This document shows, in pieces, positions 53,866 through 63,867 of a DNA stretch of 64,000 nucleotides. The translations under genes and the position numbers were made by a program. The notes under the pieces were generated by a model. That model saw only the letters and a program-made list of their open reading frames with translations, made no database searches and was not told the DNA's origin. Source of the stretch: Rhizobiales bacterium 62-47 (GTDB taxonomy: Bacteria; Pseudomonadota; Alphaproteobacteria; Rhizobiales; Xanthobacteraceae); contig MKVX01000007.1 of assembly GCA_001899255.1 (NCBI GenBank), positions 124,001-188,000 of the forward strand, written 5' to 3'. The stretch's first letter is position 1. Each line of letters begins with the position of its first letter.

Positions 53866-55818
53866 ATGTCATTGACCATCGCCCAAGGAATAAAACGCCT
53901 GGGGTTGCCGCTCGCGGCAATTCTGGGCGTCTTGCTGACCGCTCTCGCCGGCATGTCCTTGCTGCTCGACCGCCAGGCGTTGCGGCAGGCGGTGGAAACG
54001 CAGATCCGGGCAGTCACCGGTCTCGACCTCGTCGTCAACGGCGATATCGATATCACCGTGTTCCCGCAGAGCCACGTCACGTTCCACAATGTCGGCCTCA
54101 AGGGTGGCGGCGCCATCGATCCGGCGCTCAACGTCGACGTCCTCACCGCCAATTTGCGGTTGCTGCCGCTGCTGATGCAGCGCTTCGAGATTGCGGACCT
54201 CGCGATGCTGCGTCCGCGCATCCGCGTCGTGCGCGAGGCGGACGGGCGCAGCAATTGGACGCCCTTCATCGAGACCGTGACGCGAACCGTCAAACCCGGT
54301 GGCGCCAATCCGTTGTCGTTCTCGGAGATTCGTCTGCAGGACGGCGTGCTGATCTATCGCGACGAGGCGAATCAGCAATCGGAGCTGGTGGACGACATCG
54401 ACCTGTCGCTGGCCTGGCCCTCGATCTCGAAGTCGTTCGCGGCGACCGGGCAATTTGACTGGCGCGGCGAACGCGTCGACGGCAGCATCAGCATCACCGA
54501 TTTCATCGCATCGCTCTCCGGCGAACGCACCGGACTGAAGATCCGCTTGGCCGCACCGCCGCTGAAACTGGCATTCGATGGTGCGGTGGCCAATCGCACC
54601 AGCCTGATGCTGGAAGGCACGCTGACCGCCGACAGCGGCGCGTTGCGCAATGCACTGCGCTGGGCCGGACAAGAACCTCCCGGCAGCGGCGGCTTCGGCC
54701 GTTTCGCCTTGAAGGCGCGCGCCAATGTCGTCGGCCCTTCGATTGCGCTCACCAATGTGAACGTCGAGTTGGACGGCAACGTCGGCGAAGGCGTAATGAC
54801 CTACAGTAACAACGGCCGCCAGACCTTGCAGGCAACGCTGGCCGCGGGAACTATCGACCTGACGCCCTATGTCAGCGCCTTCCGGCTGCTGGCGAGCGGC
54901 GCGCGCGACTGGAATCGTCAACTGTTCGATCTGAGCGCCCTGTCGAGCACCGATCTCGATATGCGGCTGTCAGCAGCCAAGGTGATCGTCGGCTCTTCGA
55001 AGCTCGGACGCACGGCGCTCGGCGCCAACCTGCGCGGCGGCACGCTGGCGCTGAGTATCGGCGAAGCGCAGATGTACGGCGGCGTTGCAAAAGGCTCGTT
55101 CGGCGTGGCGCGCGTCGACAGCGGCGCCGACATCAAGGCACAATTTCAGTTGATCGACGTCGATCTGCAAAGCAGCGCCAGCGAATTGTTCGGGATCACC
55201 AAGCTCTCCGGCCGCGGCACCATCAACGTGGCGCTGGAGGCTTCCGGCGCAAGCCCGTTCGGCCTGGCGCAATCGCTCGGCGGCAACGCAACGCTTCTCG
55301 CCCACGACGGCGCCATCAGCGGCTTCAACGTCGAGCAATTGCTCAAGCGGCTGGAGCGGCGGCCGCTGTCCGGCGGCGGCAATTTCCGCAGCGGCCAGAC
55401 GCCGTTCAATACACTCAAGATGAACCTGCGCTTCAGCGAAGGCATCGCCACCGCCGAAGACATTCAACTCGACGGACCGAATGCCCGGTTGACGCTGACC
55501 GGAACGGCCTCGGTACCGGCCCGCGAATACGACCTCAAAGGCGTCGCCAGTCTCGCTTCGGCGGCGGGCAACACTGCCGGCTTCGAGTTACCATTCGTCG
55601 TGCAAGGCCCGTGGGATGATCCGCTGATCTTCCCCGATCCGGTCAGCCTAATCCGGCGCTCACCGGCATCGGCGCCGCTGCTCGAAGCGGTAAAGGATCG
55701 CACCACGCGCGAGGCGGTCCGCTCGGTGCTTGAGCGCCTCACCGGACAGAAGGCTGCGCCTGAAACCGCCACGCAGCCGCCGGCCGGAGCAACAGGCGCG
55801 GCGCCGAAATCCAACTAA
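53866..55818 (+). CDS. AsmA family protein
   Basis: The 650-residue protein has one N-terminal membrane helix (GLPLAAILGVLLTALAGMSL) and a long periplasmic beta-rich part with the AsmA start motif (RQAVETQIRAVTGLDLVVNG) and end region (LQLDGPNARLTLTGTAS-like strands). AsmA proteins probably help lipid transport or outer-membrane assembly. The ATG at 53866 is used; a GTG at 53770 adds a basic, charged 32-residue N-terminus. Confidence 0.85.
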   Translation: MSLTIAQGIKRLGLPLAAILGVLLTALAGMSLLLDRQALRQAVETQIRAVTGLDLVVNGDIDITVFPQSHVTFHNVGLKGGGAIDPALNVDVLTANLRLLPLLMQRFEIADLAMLRPRIRVVREADGRSNWTPFIETVTRTVKPGGANPLSFSEIRLQDGVLIYRDEANQQSELVDDIDLSLAWPSISKSFAATGQFDWRGERVDGSISITDFIASLSGERTGLKIRLAAPPLKLAFDGAVANRTSLMLEGTLTADSGALRNALRWAGQEPPGSGGFGRFALKARANVVGPSIALTNVNVELDGNVGEGVMTYSNNGRQTLQATLAAGTIDLTPYVSAFRLLASGARDWNRQLFDLSALSSTDLDMRLSAAKVIVGSSKLGRTALGANLRGGTLALSIGEAQMYGGVAKGSFGVARVDSGADIKAQFQLIDVDLQSSASELFGITKLSGRGTINVALEASGASPFGLAQSLGGNATLLAHDGAISGFNVEQLLKRLERRPLSGGGNFRSGQTPFNTLKMNLRFSEGIATAEDIQLDGPNARLTLTGTASVPAREYDLKGVASLASAAGNTAGFELPFVVQGPWDDPLIFPDPVSLIRRSPASAPLLEAVKDRTTREAVRSVLERLTGQKAAPETATQPPAGATGAAPKSN

Positions 55819-55836
55819 GCCGCGAAAACGCGATGT

Positions 55837-56655
55837 TCACATAGGCGCGGCGTTCTGGCCGCGCCCGCTCGATAGTTTCGAGGCCAACGACGCCGCAACA
55901 ATCAAGATTGCGATCGAGCCGACGATCAGCGAACAGATCGCGTTGATCTCCGGCTTCACGCCAAGCCGCACCTCGGAATAAATCCGGATCGGCAACGTCG
56001 CCGAGCCCGGCCCGGTGGTGAAGCTGGCGATCACCAGATCGTCCAGCGACAGCGTGAAGGCCAGCATCCAGCCGGCGGCGATAGCGGGCGCAATCAGCGG
56101 CAGCGTCACCGCAACAAAGGCCCGAACCGGATTGCAACCGAGATCCATCGCGGCTTCTTCCAGGCTGCGGTCGAGCCCGCCGAGCCGCGACTGCACGATC
56201 ACCGTGACGAAGCACATCGTCAGCGTGGTATGCGCGATGGTCACCGTCCAGAAGCCGCGCTCGGCGCCCAACGCCACGAACAGCAACAGCAGCGACAGGC
56301 CGGTGATGACTTCCGGCATCACCAGCGGCGCGTAAAGCATCCCCGAAAATAGCGTCCGCCCCTTGAAGCGTTCGCCGCGCGTCAGGGCTACCGCCGCCAG
56401 CGTACCGAGGACGGTCGCCAGCGTCGCGGACACCGCCGCGACGCGCAGGCTCATCGCCGCAGCGGCGAGCATCGCCTGATCGTTGAAGAAGCTTTGATAC
56501 CAGCGCAGCGACCAGCCTCCCCACACCGTGACCAGTTGCGAGGCGTTGAACGAATAGATCACCAGGACGACGATCGGCAGGTAGAGAAACGCCAGCCCCA
56601 TCGCCAGCGTGGCGATGTTGAAACGCGACATCTGTGCAAGCGGGCGCGCGTTCAT
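55837..56655 (-). CDS. potI: Polyamine-type ABC transporter permease (PotI-like)
   Basis: The 272-residue inner membrane protein has six helices and the EAA loop EEAAMDLGCNPVRAFVAVTL. The N-terminal AMGLAFLYLPIVVLVIYSFN and TLSLDDLVIASFTTGPGSAT are typical of PotC/PotI, the second permease of putrescine/spermidine uptake systems. It overlaps the upstream permease gene by four bases (ATGA). Confidence 0.9.
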   Translation of the reverse strand: MNARPLAQMSRFNIATLAMGLAFLYLPIVVLVIYSFNASQLVTVWGGWSLRWYQSFFNDQAMLAAAAMSLRVAAVSATLATVLGTLAAVALTRGERFKGRTLFSGMLYAPLVMPEVITGLSLLLLFVALGAERGFWTVTIAHTTLTMCFVTVIVQSRLGGLDRSLEEAAMDLGCNPVRAFVAVTLPLIAPAIAAGWMLAFTLSLDDLVIASFTTGPGSATLPIRIYSEVRLGVKPEINAICSLIVGSIAILIVAASLASKLSSGRGQNAAPM

Positions 56656-57563
56656 GCTCGCCCCATCTGCCGACGCTGAAAGCGGTCATAGATCAACAAT
56701 GGCAGCAGCAGGATCACCAGCAGCAGGACGGCGGTCGCCGAGGCCACCGGCCAATCGCGGTTGGTGAAGAATTCCAGCCACAAGGTCTGCCCGATCATCA
56801 GCGCGTCGGAACCCGCGAGCAGGTCGGGGATAACGAATTCACCGACGATCGGAATGAAGCACAACAGCACGCCGGCACCGACGCCGGGCAGCGACAGCGG
56901 CACGGTGATGAGCCAGAACGATTGCAGCGGCGAGCTGCCGAGATCGGCCGAGGCTTCGAGCAGTGCCGGATCGATCTTGGCCAGCGTCGCATAGAGCGGC
57001 AGGATCATGAATGGCAGATAGGAATAGACCAGCCCGAGATACATCGCGGTATCGGTCGAGAGCCACACCACCGGCGTCGAGACGATATGCAGAGCGAGCA
57101 GGATTTTGTTGAGCAGGCCATCGTGCTGCAGGATGTTGATCCAGGCATAGACGCGGATCAGGAACGAGGTCCAGAACGGCACGATCACCAGCATCATCGC
57201 CACCGGCTGCCAGCGTCGCGGCAAGCGCGCCATGGCATAAGCAATCGGATAGCCGATCAGCAGCAGCATCGCCGTCGCGGTGATCGCCACGGTCAGACTG
57301 CGCAGCCCCGACTGGATGTAAAGCTGGTCCGATGCCAGCAAACGGAAATTGTCGAACGACAGCGCCGAAAACGCCGCGACAAGAGCCTGCCAGCCGCTGG
57401 CGAGATCGAACACCGGCAGATAGGGCGGCTGCGCGATGGCCGTCTGCGACAGGCTGATTTTCAGCACGAAGACGAACGGCACCAGGAAGAAAAGTGACAT
57501 CCAGAGATACGGCGCAACGGCGGCGATCCGCGCCGGACGGGTGAAAATTCGACGCGCGCTCAT
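56652..57563 (-). CDS. potH: Polyamine-type ABC transporter permease (PotH-like)
   Basis: The 303-residue protein has six helices and the EAA loop LEASADLGSSPLQSFWLITV. The strand-helix stretch PFWTSFLIRVYAWINILQHD and the end VPLSLPGVGAGVLLCFIPIV fit PotB/PotH. The start at 57563 follows potG by one base; the stop overlaps potI by four. Confidence 0.9.
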   Translation of the reverse strand: MSARRIFTRPARIAAVAPYLWMSLFFLVPFVFVLKISLSQTAIAQPPYLPVFDLASGWQALVAAFSALSFDNFRLLASDQLYIQSGLRSLTVAITATAMLLLIGYPIAYAMARLPRRWQPVAMMLVIVPFWTSFLIRVYAWINILQHDGLLNKILLALHIVSTPVVWLSTDTAMYLGLVYSYLPFMILPLYATLAKIDPALLEASADLGSSPLQSFWLITVPLSLPGVGAGVLLCFIPIVGEFVIPDLLAGSDALMIGQTLWLEFFTNRDWPVASATAVLLLVILLLPLLIYDRFQRRQMGRA

Positions 57564-57564
57564 G

Positions 57565-58716
57565 TCAGCGCCCCAGCACGACGCAATCGTCCGGCGCAAA
57601 CCAGGCGACGACGCGTTGACCGACACCGAAGGCATCGACGTCGAGACGCGCGGTGTTGGCCAGCGACGCGCGCAGCATCGCGCCGCCATCGAGCCGTACC
57701 GTGTAGATCGACGCGCCGCCGAGATAGCCGATATCGCTGACCGCGCCTTCCAGCCGATTTATCGCGTGCCCGTCGGCAGTGTCGGACACCGGTGCGCGCC
57801 GCGACAGCCGAATCTTTTCCGGCCGGATCGCCACGCACGCGTTACCACTATCGCTGGCTCCCTGCGGCGCCACGGCGGCGACGATCCCTGCCTGCGGCAC
57901 CGAGACCATCAGTCTCCCGGCGTCGCGGCGCGAGATCTGACCTTCGAGAATATTGATATCGCCGACGAACTCGGCGACCCAGCGCGATACCGGCTCCTCG
58001 TAGAGATGTCGTGGCGTCGCAACCTGTTCGAGCTTGCCTGCATTCATGACGCCGATGCGATCGGCCATCGTCATGGCCTCTTCCTGATCGTGCGTCACCA
58101 CGACGAAAGTCAGGCCAAGCCGCCGCTGCAATTCGAGCAATTCACGCTGGGTGTTCTCGCGCAGTTTCTTATCGAGTGCACCGAGCGGTTCATCGAGCAG
58201 CAACAGTTGCGGCCGCCGCGCCAGAGCCCGCGCCAGAGCCACGCGCTGCCGCTGCCCGCCGGACAATTGATCCGGCCGCCGCTTTTCCAGTCCTTCGAGC
58301 CGCACCAGCGCGACCATTTCGGCGACGCGCGCCTTGATCTCCTTGCGCGGCAGGCCGGCGCGCTTGAGGCCGAACGCAATATTGTCGCGCACCGTCAGAT
58401 GCGGGAACAGCGCGTAGTTCTGGAACATCATGTTGACCGGCCGCTGGTGCGGCAACATCGGCGCGATGTCCGAACCGTTGAGCAGGATCTGGCCGGCGTC
58501 CGGTGTTTCGAACCCCGCCAGCATCCGCAGAAGCGTGGTTTTGCCGCAACCGCTCGGCCCGAGCAGTGCGAAGAACTCGCCTGCCTTGATGTCGAGCGAA
58601 AGACCGTCCACTGCGGTGAAGCCGCCGAATTTCTTCGTCACCGCATCGATACGCAACAGCGGCGATCCCGCCGCGCCGGTCTCCGCAGTGATTGTGGATG
58701 ATATTGCGTTAGCCAT
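57565..58716 (-). CDS. potG: Polyamine-type ABC transporter ATP-binding protein (PotG-like)
   Basis: The 383-residue ATPase has Walker A (LGPSGCGKTTLLRML), the signature LSGGQRQRVALARALA, Walker B (QLLLLDEPLGALD), the H-loop (VVTHDQEEAMTMADRI) and a C-terminal TOBE domain (ACVAIRPEKIRLSRR). It energises the two permeases encoded downstream. The usual binding-protein gene (potF) is not next to it; the upstream neighbour is an unrelated signalling gene. Confidence 0.93.
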   Translation of the reverse strand: MANAISSTITAETGAAGSPLLRIDAVTKKFGGFTAVDGLSLDIKAGEFFALLGPSGCGKTTLLRMLAGFETPDAGQILLNGSDIAPMLPHQRPVNMMFQNYALFPHLTVRDNIAFGLKRAGLPRKEIKARVAEMVALVRLEGLEKRRPDQLSGGQRQRVALARALARRPQLLLLDEPLGALDKKLRENTQRELLELQRRLGLTFVVVTHDQEEAMTMADRIGVMNAGKLEQVATPRHLYEEPVSRWVAEFVGDINILEGQISRRDAGRLMVSVPQAGIVAAVAPQGASDSGNACVAIRPEKIRLSRRAPVSDTADGHAINRLEGAVSDIGYLGGASIYTVRLDGGAMLRASLANTARLDVDAFGVGQRVVAWFAPDDCVVLGR

Positions 58717-58874
58717 GGCCCCCGCCGATGCAGCGCCTCGCGCCGGAGTTTGCCCGACCGCGGGCGATTCCGCGACAGGTTTTCCAAGGACAGGCTCTTA
58801 GCTTCGGATTGCACGCAGCTCAACCGGGTGCGGCACGCCGTCACAAGATCGTGGAGGAGCAGATGACGGAGCTT

Positions 58875-61571
58875 TCAACCAACCTTGCGCGCTTGAGACG
58901 AGGAATTGGCGCCCGATGTGCCAATCAGGTCCAGATATCGCTCGATCGGCGCGGGCTTGCCGATCAGATAGCCCTGCACGACATCGCAGCGCTCGTCGGC
59001 GAGGAACGCAAGCTGTTCGGGCGTCTCGACGCCTTCCGCGACGATCGTCATGCCCAGACCATGGCCGAGATTGATCACGGCGCGAACGATGGCCGCGGAT
59101 TGCGGATTGTGACCCAGATTGGTGACAAAGGCGCGGTCGATCTTGATCTTGTCGAACGGGAATTCCTGCAGGTATGTCAGCGAGGAATACCCGCTGCCGA
59201 AATCATCCATCGAAATGCGCACACCCAGCGCCTTGAGACGGCGCAGCAGTCGCAGGCCGCGCTCGAAATCCTCGATCAGCACGCCTTCGGTAATTTCCAG
59301 TTCGAGACGACTGGGCTGCAATCCGGTTTGCAGCAGGATCGAATGCAGCAAGGCAACCACATCGCCATGCATGAACTGCGCCGGCGACAGGTTGACAGCG
59401 ATCTGCAGGGGCTTCGACCACGACGCCGCTTCGCGGCAGGCTTCGCGCAAGATCCATTCGCCCATTTCGACAATCAAGCCGCTTTCTTCCGCAAGCGGAA
59501 TGAATTCGCTCGGCGGCACGGCGCCGCGTACCGGATGCATCCAGCGCGCCAGGGCTTCGAAGCCGGTGATGCTGTCGATGCCGGCGTCACGCCCTGCTCT
59601 TGCCTGGGGCTGATAGTGCAAAGAAAGCTCACCGTTGCGGATCGCCGCCGACAACTCCTGATGCAGCACGCGACGGTCGCGGATCTGCTGATCCATCTCC
59701 GGCTCGAAGACGCTGATCGAGCCTCGCGAATGCGCTTTGGCGCGGAACAGCGCCGCACCGGAATTGGCGAGCAGCGATGCTGCATCGCGGCCGTCGCGCG
59801 GATAAAGCGCAATGCCCACTGTCAAGCCCGCGCGCACCGACTTGCCGTCGATCGCGAACTCATCGGACACCGCCTGAACCACGCGCCCGGCGAGAGCGAT
59901 CCCGGCATCCGGCTGGTTGCCGTCGATGATCAGACCAAACTCGTCACCGCTGAGGCGGGCGACGACGCCGCCGCGAGCCGCCGCTTCGGTACGGCGCGAA
60001 ACTTCGATAAGCACTTTGTCGCCCACGGCATGGCCATAGACATCGTTGATCTCCTTCAGGCCGTCGAGATCGACGCTGAGCACGGCGAATTGCTCGTCGG
60101 TACCCGAGCAAGCCTCGATCATTTGCGTCAATGCCTGCAGGAACGCGGCCCGGTTGGGCAGATCGGTCAACCCGTCGTGATAAGCCATGTGCGCCATGCG
60201 CGACTCGGTCTGGCGCCGGTCAGTGACGTCTTCATGGGTCTTGATGAGATATTGCGGCGTGCCGTTGTCGTCGTTCACCGTCACGCGCCGGGTCAGGAAC
60301 AGCCGCAGACCCTCCTTGGTGCTGATCGGATGTTCCTCGGTTTGCATGCCGCCGACCCGGATGGCCGCGTTGTCGCGGTTGACGATCAGGCTGGCTTCGC
60401 GCGGATTGAATAGGTCGGCAGACGTCAGCCCGGTGGCCTCTTCCCGACGGCGATTGAGGATGACTTCGGCGCGACGGTTGGCCAGCAGGTAACGCCGGTC
60501 GCGAACGTCCTCCACCGTTACCGAAATCGGAATGTGATCGACCACCAGCTCGAGGAATTTCTTGGCGTTCGCCAGCTGCTCCGACAGCGATGAGCGCTCG
60601 GTCACGTCGTCAAACAGCGCAATCAGGAATTCCGGCTCGTTACGCTCGTTGCGAACGATCACGCGATTGCTGGCGAGCACACGGGTCTCGCCGTTGCGCT
60701 CGACTGTCAGCTCGCCGGAATACTGGCCATCGGGCGCCGCCATCGCGGCCTCGTCCGCGGCATCCACAGCCGCCGCCGCGGCCGGCACGAACAATTCATC
60801 GACGCGGCGGCCGACGATGTTCTCGCGCGATAAGCCCGAGAACCGCGAAAACGCGCGGTTGGCAAAAATGAAGCGCCCATCGCGCATGCTTTTCGCGGTG
60901 ATACAGACCGGAACGTTATCGATCACCAATTCGAGAAAATTCTTCGTCGAGGCGAGTTGCCGCGCCAGTCGCCGCTCTTCGGTCAGATCCTCGTGCGTTG
61001 TCAGCGCACCGCCGTTCGGCAGTTGGTGCATCTTCACCATCATGGAGCGATCGCCGGGCAGTTCGAAGATATGGCCGCCGGGCACCGAGGTCTTGTCGTA
61101 AAACTCATCAACGGTGGCGCCCAGCACGCCGCGCTGCTCCCGCAATACGGCCAGTTCGCGACCGGTCATGCCCTCGCGGATATCGGAGCGCTGCAGACCG
61201 TAGATTTCGAGATAGCGATCGTTGCAGAACACCACCTTGCGCTCTGCATTGAGCATGACGACCCCCTGACCGAGATTGTTCAGGGCCGTGCCGACGAGGA
61301 CATTGCGACGCTGCTCGGCGCGCTTGATCTTGCGCACAGCCGAGGTGCTCCAGAGCACGATCGAAGCCAGAAAGGAAATGACGACGATTCCGCCGATCAG
61401 CACTTCCCAGGACATGCCGGGGTCAAAGCCGCTGAAGAATCCGGAAGGCGAAGAATCGAGCGGTGCGCCCGATGCCGTTCCAAAAGGCAAAATCGTAGCG
61501 AACGCCCACAGTGTTACGGGCGCAGGCCTTATTCCGTCGCTGCCGGCCTGCCAATTCTTGTCAGCCATCAT
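58875..61571 (-). CDS. PAS-GGDEF-EAL protein, likely c-di-GMP phosphodiesterase
   Basis: The 898-residue protein has one membrane helix (VLIGGIVVISFLASIVLWST), three PAS segments (about 90-440), a GGDEF domain and an EAL domain. The GGDEF loop reads LSGDEF, with Ser for the first Gly, so cyclase activity is doubtful. The EAL part has all key motifs: GFEALARWMHP, NLSPAQF, ELEITEG, DDFGSGYSSLTYL and KIDRAFV, so c-di-GMP cleavage is likely. The degenerate GGDEF may bind GTP as a switch. Confidence 0.88.
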   Translation of the reverse strand: MMADKNWQAGSDGIRPAPVTLWAFATILPFGTASGAPLDSSPSGFFSGFDPGMSWEVLIGGIVVISFLASIVLWSTSAVRKIKRAEQRRNVLVGTALNNLGQGVVMLNAERKVVFCNDRYLEIYGLQRSDIREGMTGRELAVLREQRGVLGATVDEFYDKTSVPGGHIFELPGDRSMMVKMHQLPNGGALTTHEDLTEERRLARQLASTKNFLELVIDNVPVCITAKSMRDGRFIFANRAFSRFSGLSRENIVGRRVDELFVPAAAAAVDAADEAAMAAPDGQYSGELTVERNGETRVLASNRVIVRNERNEPEFLIALFDDVTERSSLSEQLANAKKFLELVVDHIPISVTVEDVRDRRYLLANRRAEVILNRRREEATGLTSADLFNPREASLIVNRDNAAIRVGGMQTEEHPISTKEGLRLFLTRRVTVNDDNGTPQYLIKTHEDVTDRRQTESRMAHMAYHDGLTDLPNRAAFLQALTQMIEACSGTDEQFAVLSVDLDGLKEINDVYGHAVGDKVLIEVSRRTEAAARGGVVARLSGDEFGLIIDGNQPDAGIALAGRVVQAVSDEFAIDGKSVRAGLTVGIALYPRDGRDAASLLANSGAALFRAKAHSRGSISVFEPEMDQQIRDRRVLHQELSAAIRNGELSLHYQPQARAGRDAGIDSITGFEALARWMHPVRGAVPPSEFIPLAEESGLIVEMGEWILREACREAASWSKPLQIAVNLSPAQFMHGDVVALLHSILLQTGLQPSRLELEITEGVLIEDFERGLRLLRRLKALGVRISMDDFGSGYSSLTYLQEFPFDKIKIDRAFVTNLGHNPQSAAIVRAVINLGHGLGMTIVAEGVETPEQLAFLADERCDVVQGYLIGKPAPIERYLDLIGTSGANSSSQARKVG

Positions 61572-61811
61572 TCACCTGCGGATATCGCAGCGAGTGTCTG
61601 GCATGACCTGTTTGAAACAGGTAAACGCGTACCCGCTTCTGATGCAAATGTGGCTGCGAAATAGGCAAATGCGGCCGCATGACTAACAGATTGCTAATAG
61701 CTGCCGTTTACGCATGGTCGGCAGCGCCGCGGCAGGGATAAAGCCGCTCTTTCACGCGAAGACTCGCCGCAACGGCGGGTTTCAGGCAGCCAGCGTTGAG
61801 GCCGATCCACC

Positions 61812-62915
61812 ATGGACCACGTCGAATGCATCGTTATTGGAGCTGGCGTCGTCGGCCTCGCCATCGCTCGCCACCTGGCGCTGGCAGGCCACGAGGTGGT
61901 GGTGATCGAGGCCGCCGAGGGCATCGGAACCGTAACCTCGTCGCGCAACAGCGAAGTGATTCATGCCGGGATCTATTACCGTGCTGGAAGTTCAATGGCG
62001 CGCATGTGCGTGGCCGGCAAGCAGGCGCTGTATGCCTATTGCAAGGACCACGGCATTCCGCACCGCAATTGCGGCAAGCTGATCGTCGCGACCAGCGCCA
62101 GCGAAACCGACCGGTTGCGCGGTATCAGGGCTCATGCCGAAGCCAATGGCGTTAACGATCTGCAGCCGCTCAGCGGGGCCGAAGCCCGGCAGCTCGAACC
62201 CGTGCTGTCTTGCGAAGCCGCGCTGCTGTCGCCCTCGACGGGAATCATCGACAGCCATGCCTTGATGCTGGCGCTGCGCGGCGACGCCGAATCCGCTGGC
62301 GCGGCCTTCGCCTTTCATGCGCCATTTCTGCGCGCCAGGGCGCGCACCTCTGGCTTCGAAATCGCGATCGGCGGCGCGACGCCCATCGAGTTGTCCTGCC
62401 GGCTGCTGATCAACAGCGCAGGACTCAACGCAACCGCGATTGCTCACAACATCGAAGGGATGCCGGGCAGGCTGATACCGCCGGCCTATCTGGCGAAGGG
62501 CAATTACTTCAGTTGCAACGCGCGGTCACCGTTTTCGCGTCTGATCTACCCGGTGCCGGAGCCCGGCGGACTTGGCGTTCATCTTACCCTCGACCTCGCC
62601 GGCCAAGCGCGGTTCGGGCCGGACGTGCAATGGATCGACACCATCGACTATACCGTCGACCCGGCACGGGCCGAACGCTTCTACCCGGCCATTCGCCGTT
62701 ATTGGCCAAGCCTGCCCGACGGCGCGCTGATGCCGAGCTACGCCGGCATCCGGCCCAAGATCGTGCCGCCTGCCATTGCGGTGCAGGATTTCAATATTCA
62801 GGGACCGCGCGAGCACGGCGTCAGCGGGCTCATTAATCTGTTCGGTATCGAGTCGCCCGGGCTGACGTCATGCCTCGCGATTGCCGGCCACGTCGCCGAC
62901 CTCGCTCTCGACTAG
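61812..62915 (+). CDS. FAD-dependent oxidoreductase, L-2-hydroxyglutarate oxidase-like
   Basis: The 367-residue protein has the Rossmann FAD site ([20 protein letters not shown]), then [20 protein letters not shown] and the CGKLIVAT block typical of the LhgO/L2HGDH family, and the FAD end region ([20 protein letters not shown]). LhgO oxidises L-2-hydroxyglutarate to 2-oxoglutarate and feeds electrons to the respiratory chain. Other DAO-fold enzymes look similar, so the substrate is tentative. Confidence 0.82.
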   Translation: MDHVECIVIGAGVVGLAIARHLALAGHEVVVIEAAEGIGTVTSSRNSEVIHAGIYYRAGSSMARMCVAGKQALYAYCKDHGIPHRNCGKLIVATSASETDRLRGIRAHAEANGVNDLQPLSGAEARQLEPVLSCEAALLSPSTGIIDSHALMLALRGDAESAGAAFAFHAPFLRARARTSGFEIAIGGATPIELSCRLLINSAGLNATAIAHNIEGMPGRLIPPAYLAKGNYFSCNARSPFSRLIYPVPEPGGLGVHLTLDLAGQARFGPDVQWIDTIDYTVDPARAERFYPAIRRYWPSLPDGALMPSYAGIRPKIVPPAIAVQDFNIQGPREHGVSGLINLFGIESPGLTSCLAIAGHVADLALD

Positions 62916-63021
62916 ATCCGGCGAAGCGCATACTCGTTTGCCGCCGCAGCGCTCTGCATCGCAAACGCGCTCACGCGCAGCAAACCACTCCAATGCGGTT
63001 TAGTCGAAGCGGCCGTCCGCT

Positions 63022-63207
63022 TCAGTGCAGCGTTTCACCAACGCTTTGCTTCAGCTTTTCGATTTCATCCTTGAGGAGCAATTTCCGGCGCTTGAGTTCG
63101 GCGATCCGCAGATCGTCAGTCGACAGATGCATGAGGGCTTCGTGCAATTCACTTTCCAGAACGCGGTGTTTCCGTTCCAGCTCAACAAGATGCGCCTGAA
63201 CTGCCAT
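63022..63207 (-). CDS. YdcH family protein (DUF465), 61 aa
   Basis: The protein is almost one long coiled coil: HLVELERKHRVLESELHEAL, then LRIAELKRRKLLLKDEIEKL. This matches the YdcH/SlyX-like small family. AGGAGG six bases before the ATG at 63207 is a strong ribosome site. The function is unknown. A related gene lies on the other strand about 230 bases away. Confidence 0.88.
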   Translation of the reverse strand: MAVQAHLVELERKHRVLESELHEALMHLSTDDLRIAELKRRKLLLKDEIEKLKQSVGETLH

Positions 63208-63435
63208 GCATAACCTCCTCGGTTGGATAAGACCTCGAACGCGATTTGGATGATCTAGTCTACATGACGTAGGAAGACTGTCGATGGATATAAAGTCGCG
63301 ACCCTCCTTTTTGTGATAACGGTTGTTAAGCACGGCGTTGCCCGCTTGCACGTTACGACGGCCGGGGCGATAATTCAGCTGGAACAACTTCGGCAACCCA
63401 TTGCAAGCTCTTCGCGATTCAAGATAACGCAGATC

Positions 63436-63642
63436 ATGACCGACGAAGATGAGCGCGAACTCGGGGCCGAGCTCGCAAGACTTCAGCAAGAACATCGCGA
63501 TCTCGATGCTGCAATCGACGCGCTGCAGCAATCGCCGGCGCCTGATTTATTGCAACTCCAGCGTTTGAAAAAGCGCAAGTTGCAATTGCGCGATCGCATT
63601 GCCTTCATCGAAGACCAGATCACGCCGGACATCATCGCGTAG
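63436..63642 (+). CDS. YdcH family protein (DUF465), 68 aa
   Basis: A second YdcH-type coiled-coil protein: LGAELARLQQEHRDLDAAID and LLQLQRLKKRKLQLRDRIAF, the latter close to the ELKRRKLLLKDEIEKL part of its neighbour. ATG 63436 gives the usual length; the longer frame from 63313 has a non-family front. The two genes are divergent with about 230 bases between them. Confidence 0.87.
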   Translation: MTDEDERELGAELARLQQEHRDLDAAIDALQQSPAPDLLQLQRLKKRKLQLRDRIAFIEDQITPDIIA

Positions 63643-63772
63643 TCGCGCGGCGATCCGCGCCCACGATCATCACAACCATGGCAATGGCGTGCGCGACGAC
63701 CGCAGCAAGAATCGCCAGCGCGTAACCGTAGCTGATGTCGACCACTAAACCGTCGCGCTCGAATGCCGCCAC
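63632..63772 (-). CDS. Possible small membrane protein, 46 aa
   Basis: The minus strand encodes a charged start (AAFERDGLVVDIS) and one membrane helix (YGYALAILAAVVAHAIAMVV) with a basic tail. The stop overlaps the end of the YdcH gene. A GTG start is used, but no good ribosome site is visible, so this is tentative. Confidence 0.4.
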   Translation of the reverse strand: MAAFERDGLVVDISYGYALAILAAVVAHAIAMVVMIVGADRRATTR

Positions 63773-63867
63773 GTGTTCTACGATCGCTCCAAACCGGCAT
63801 CACGCCGCTGGTGCGTCTCGACGCCGTGCGGCAACCGCGTCGAGACTCGCAACTACCGCGAACGCCA

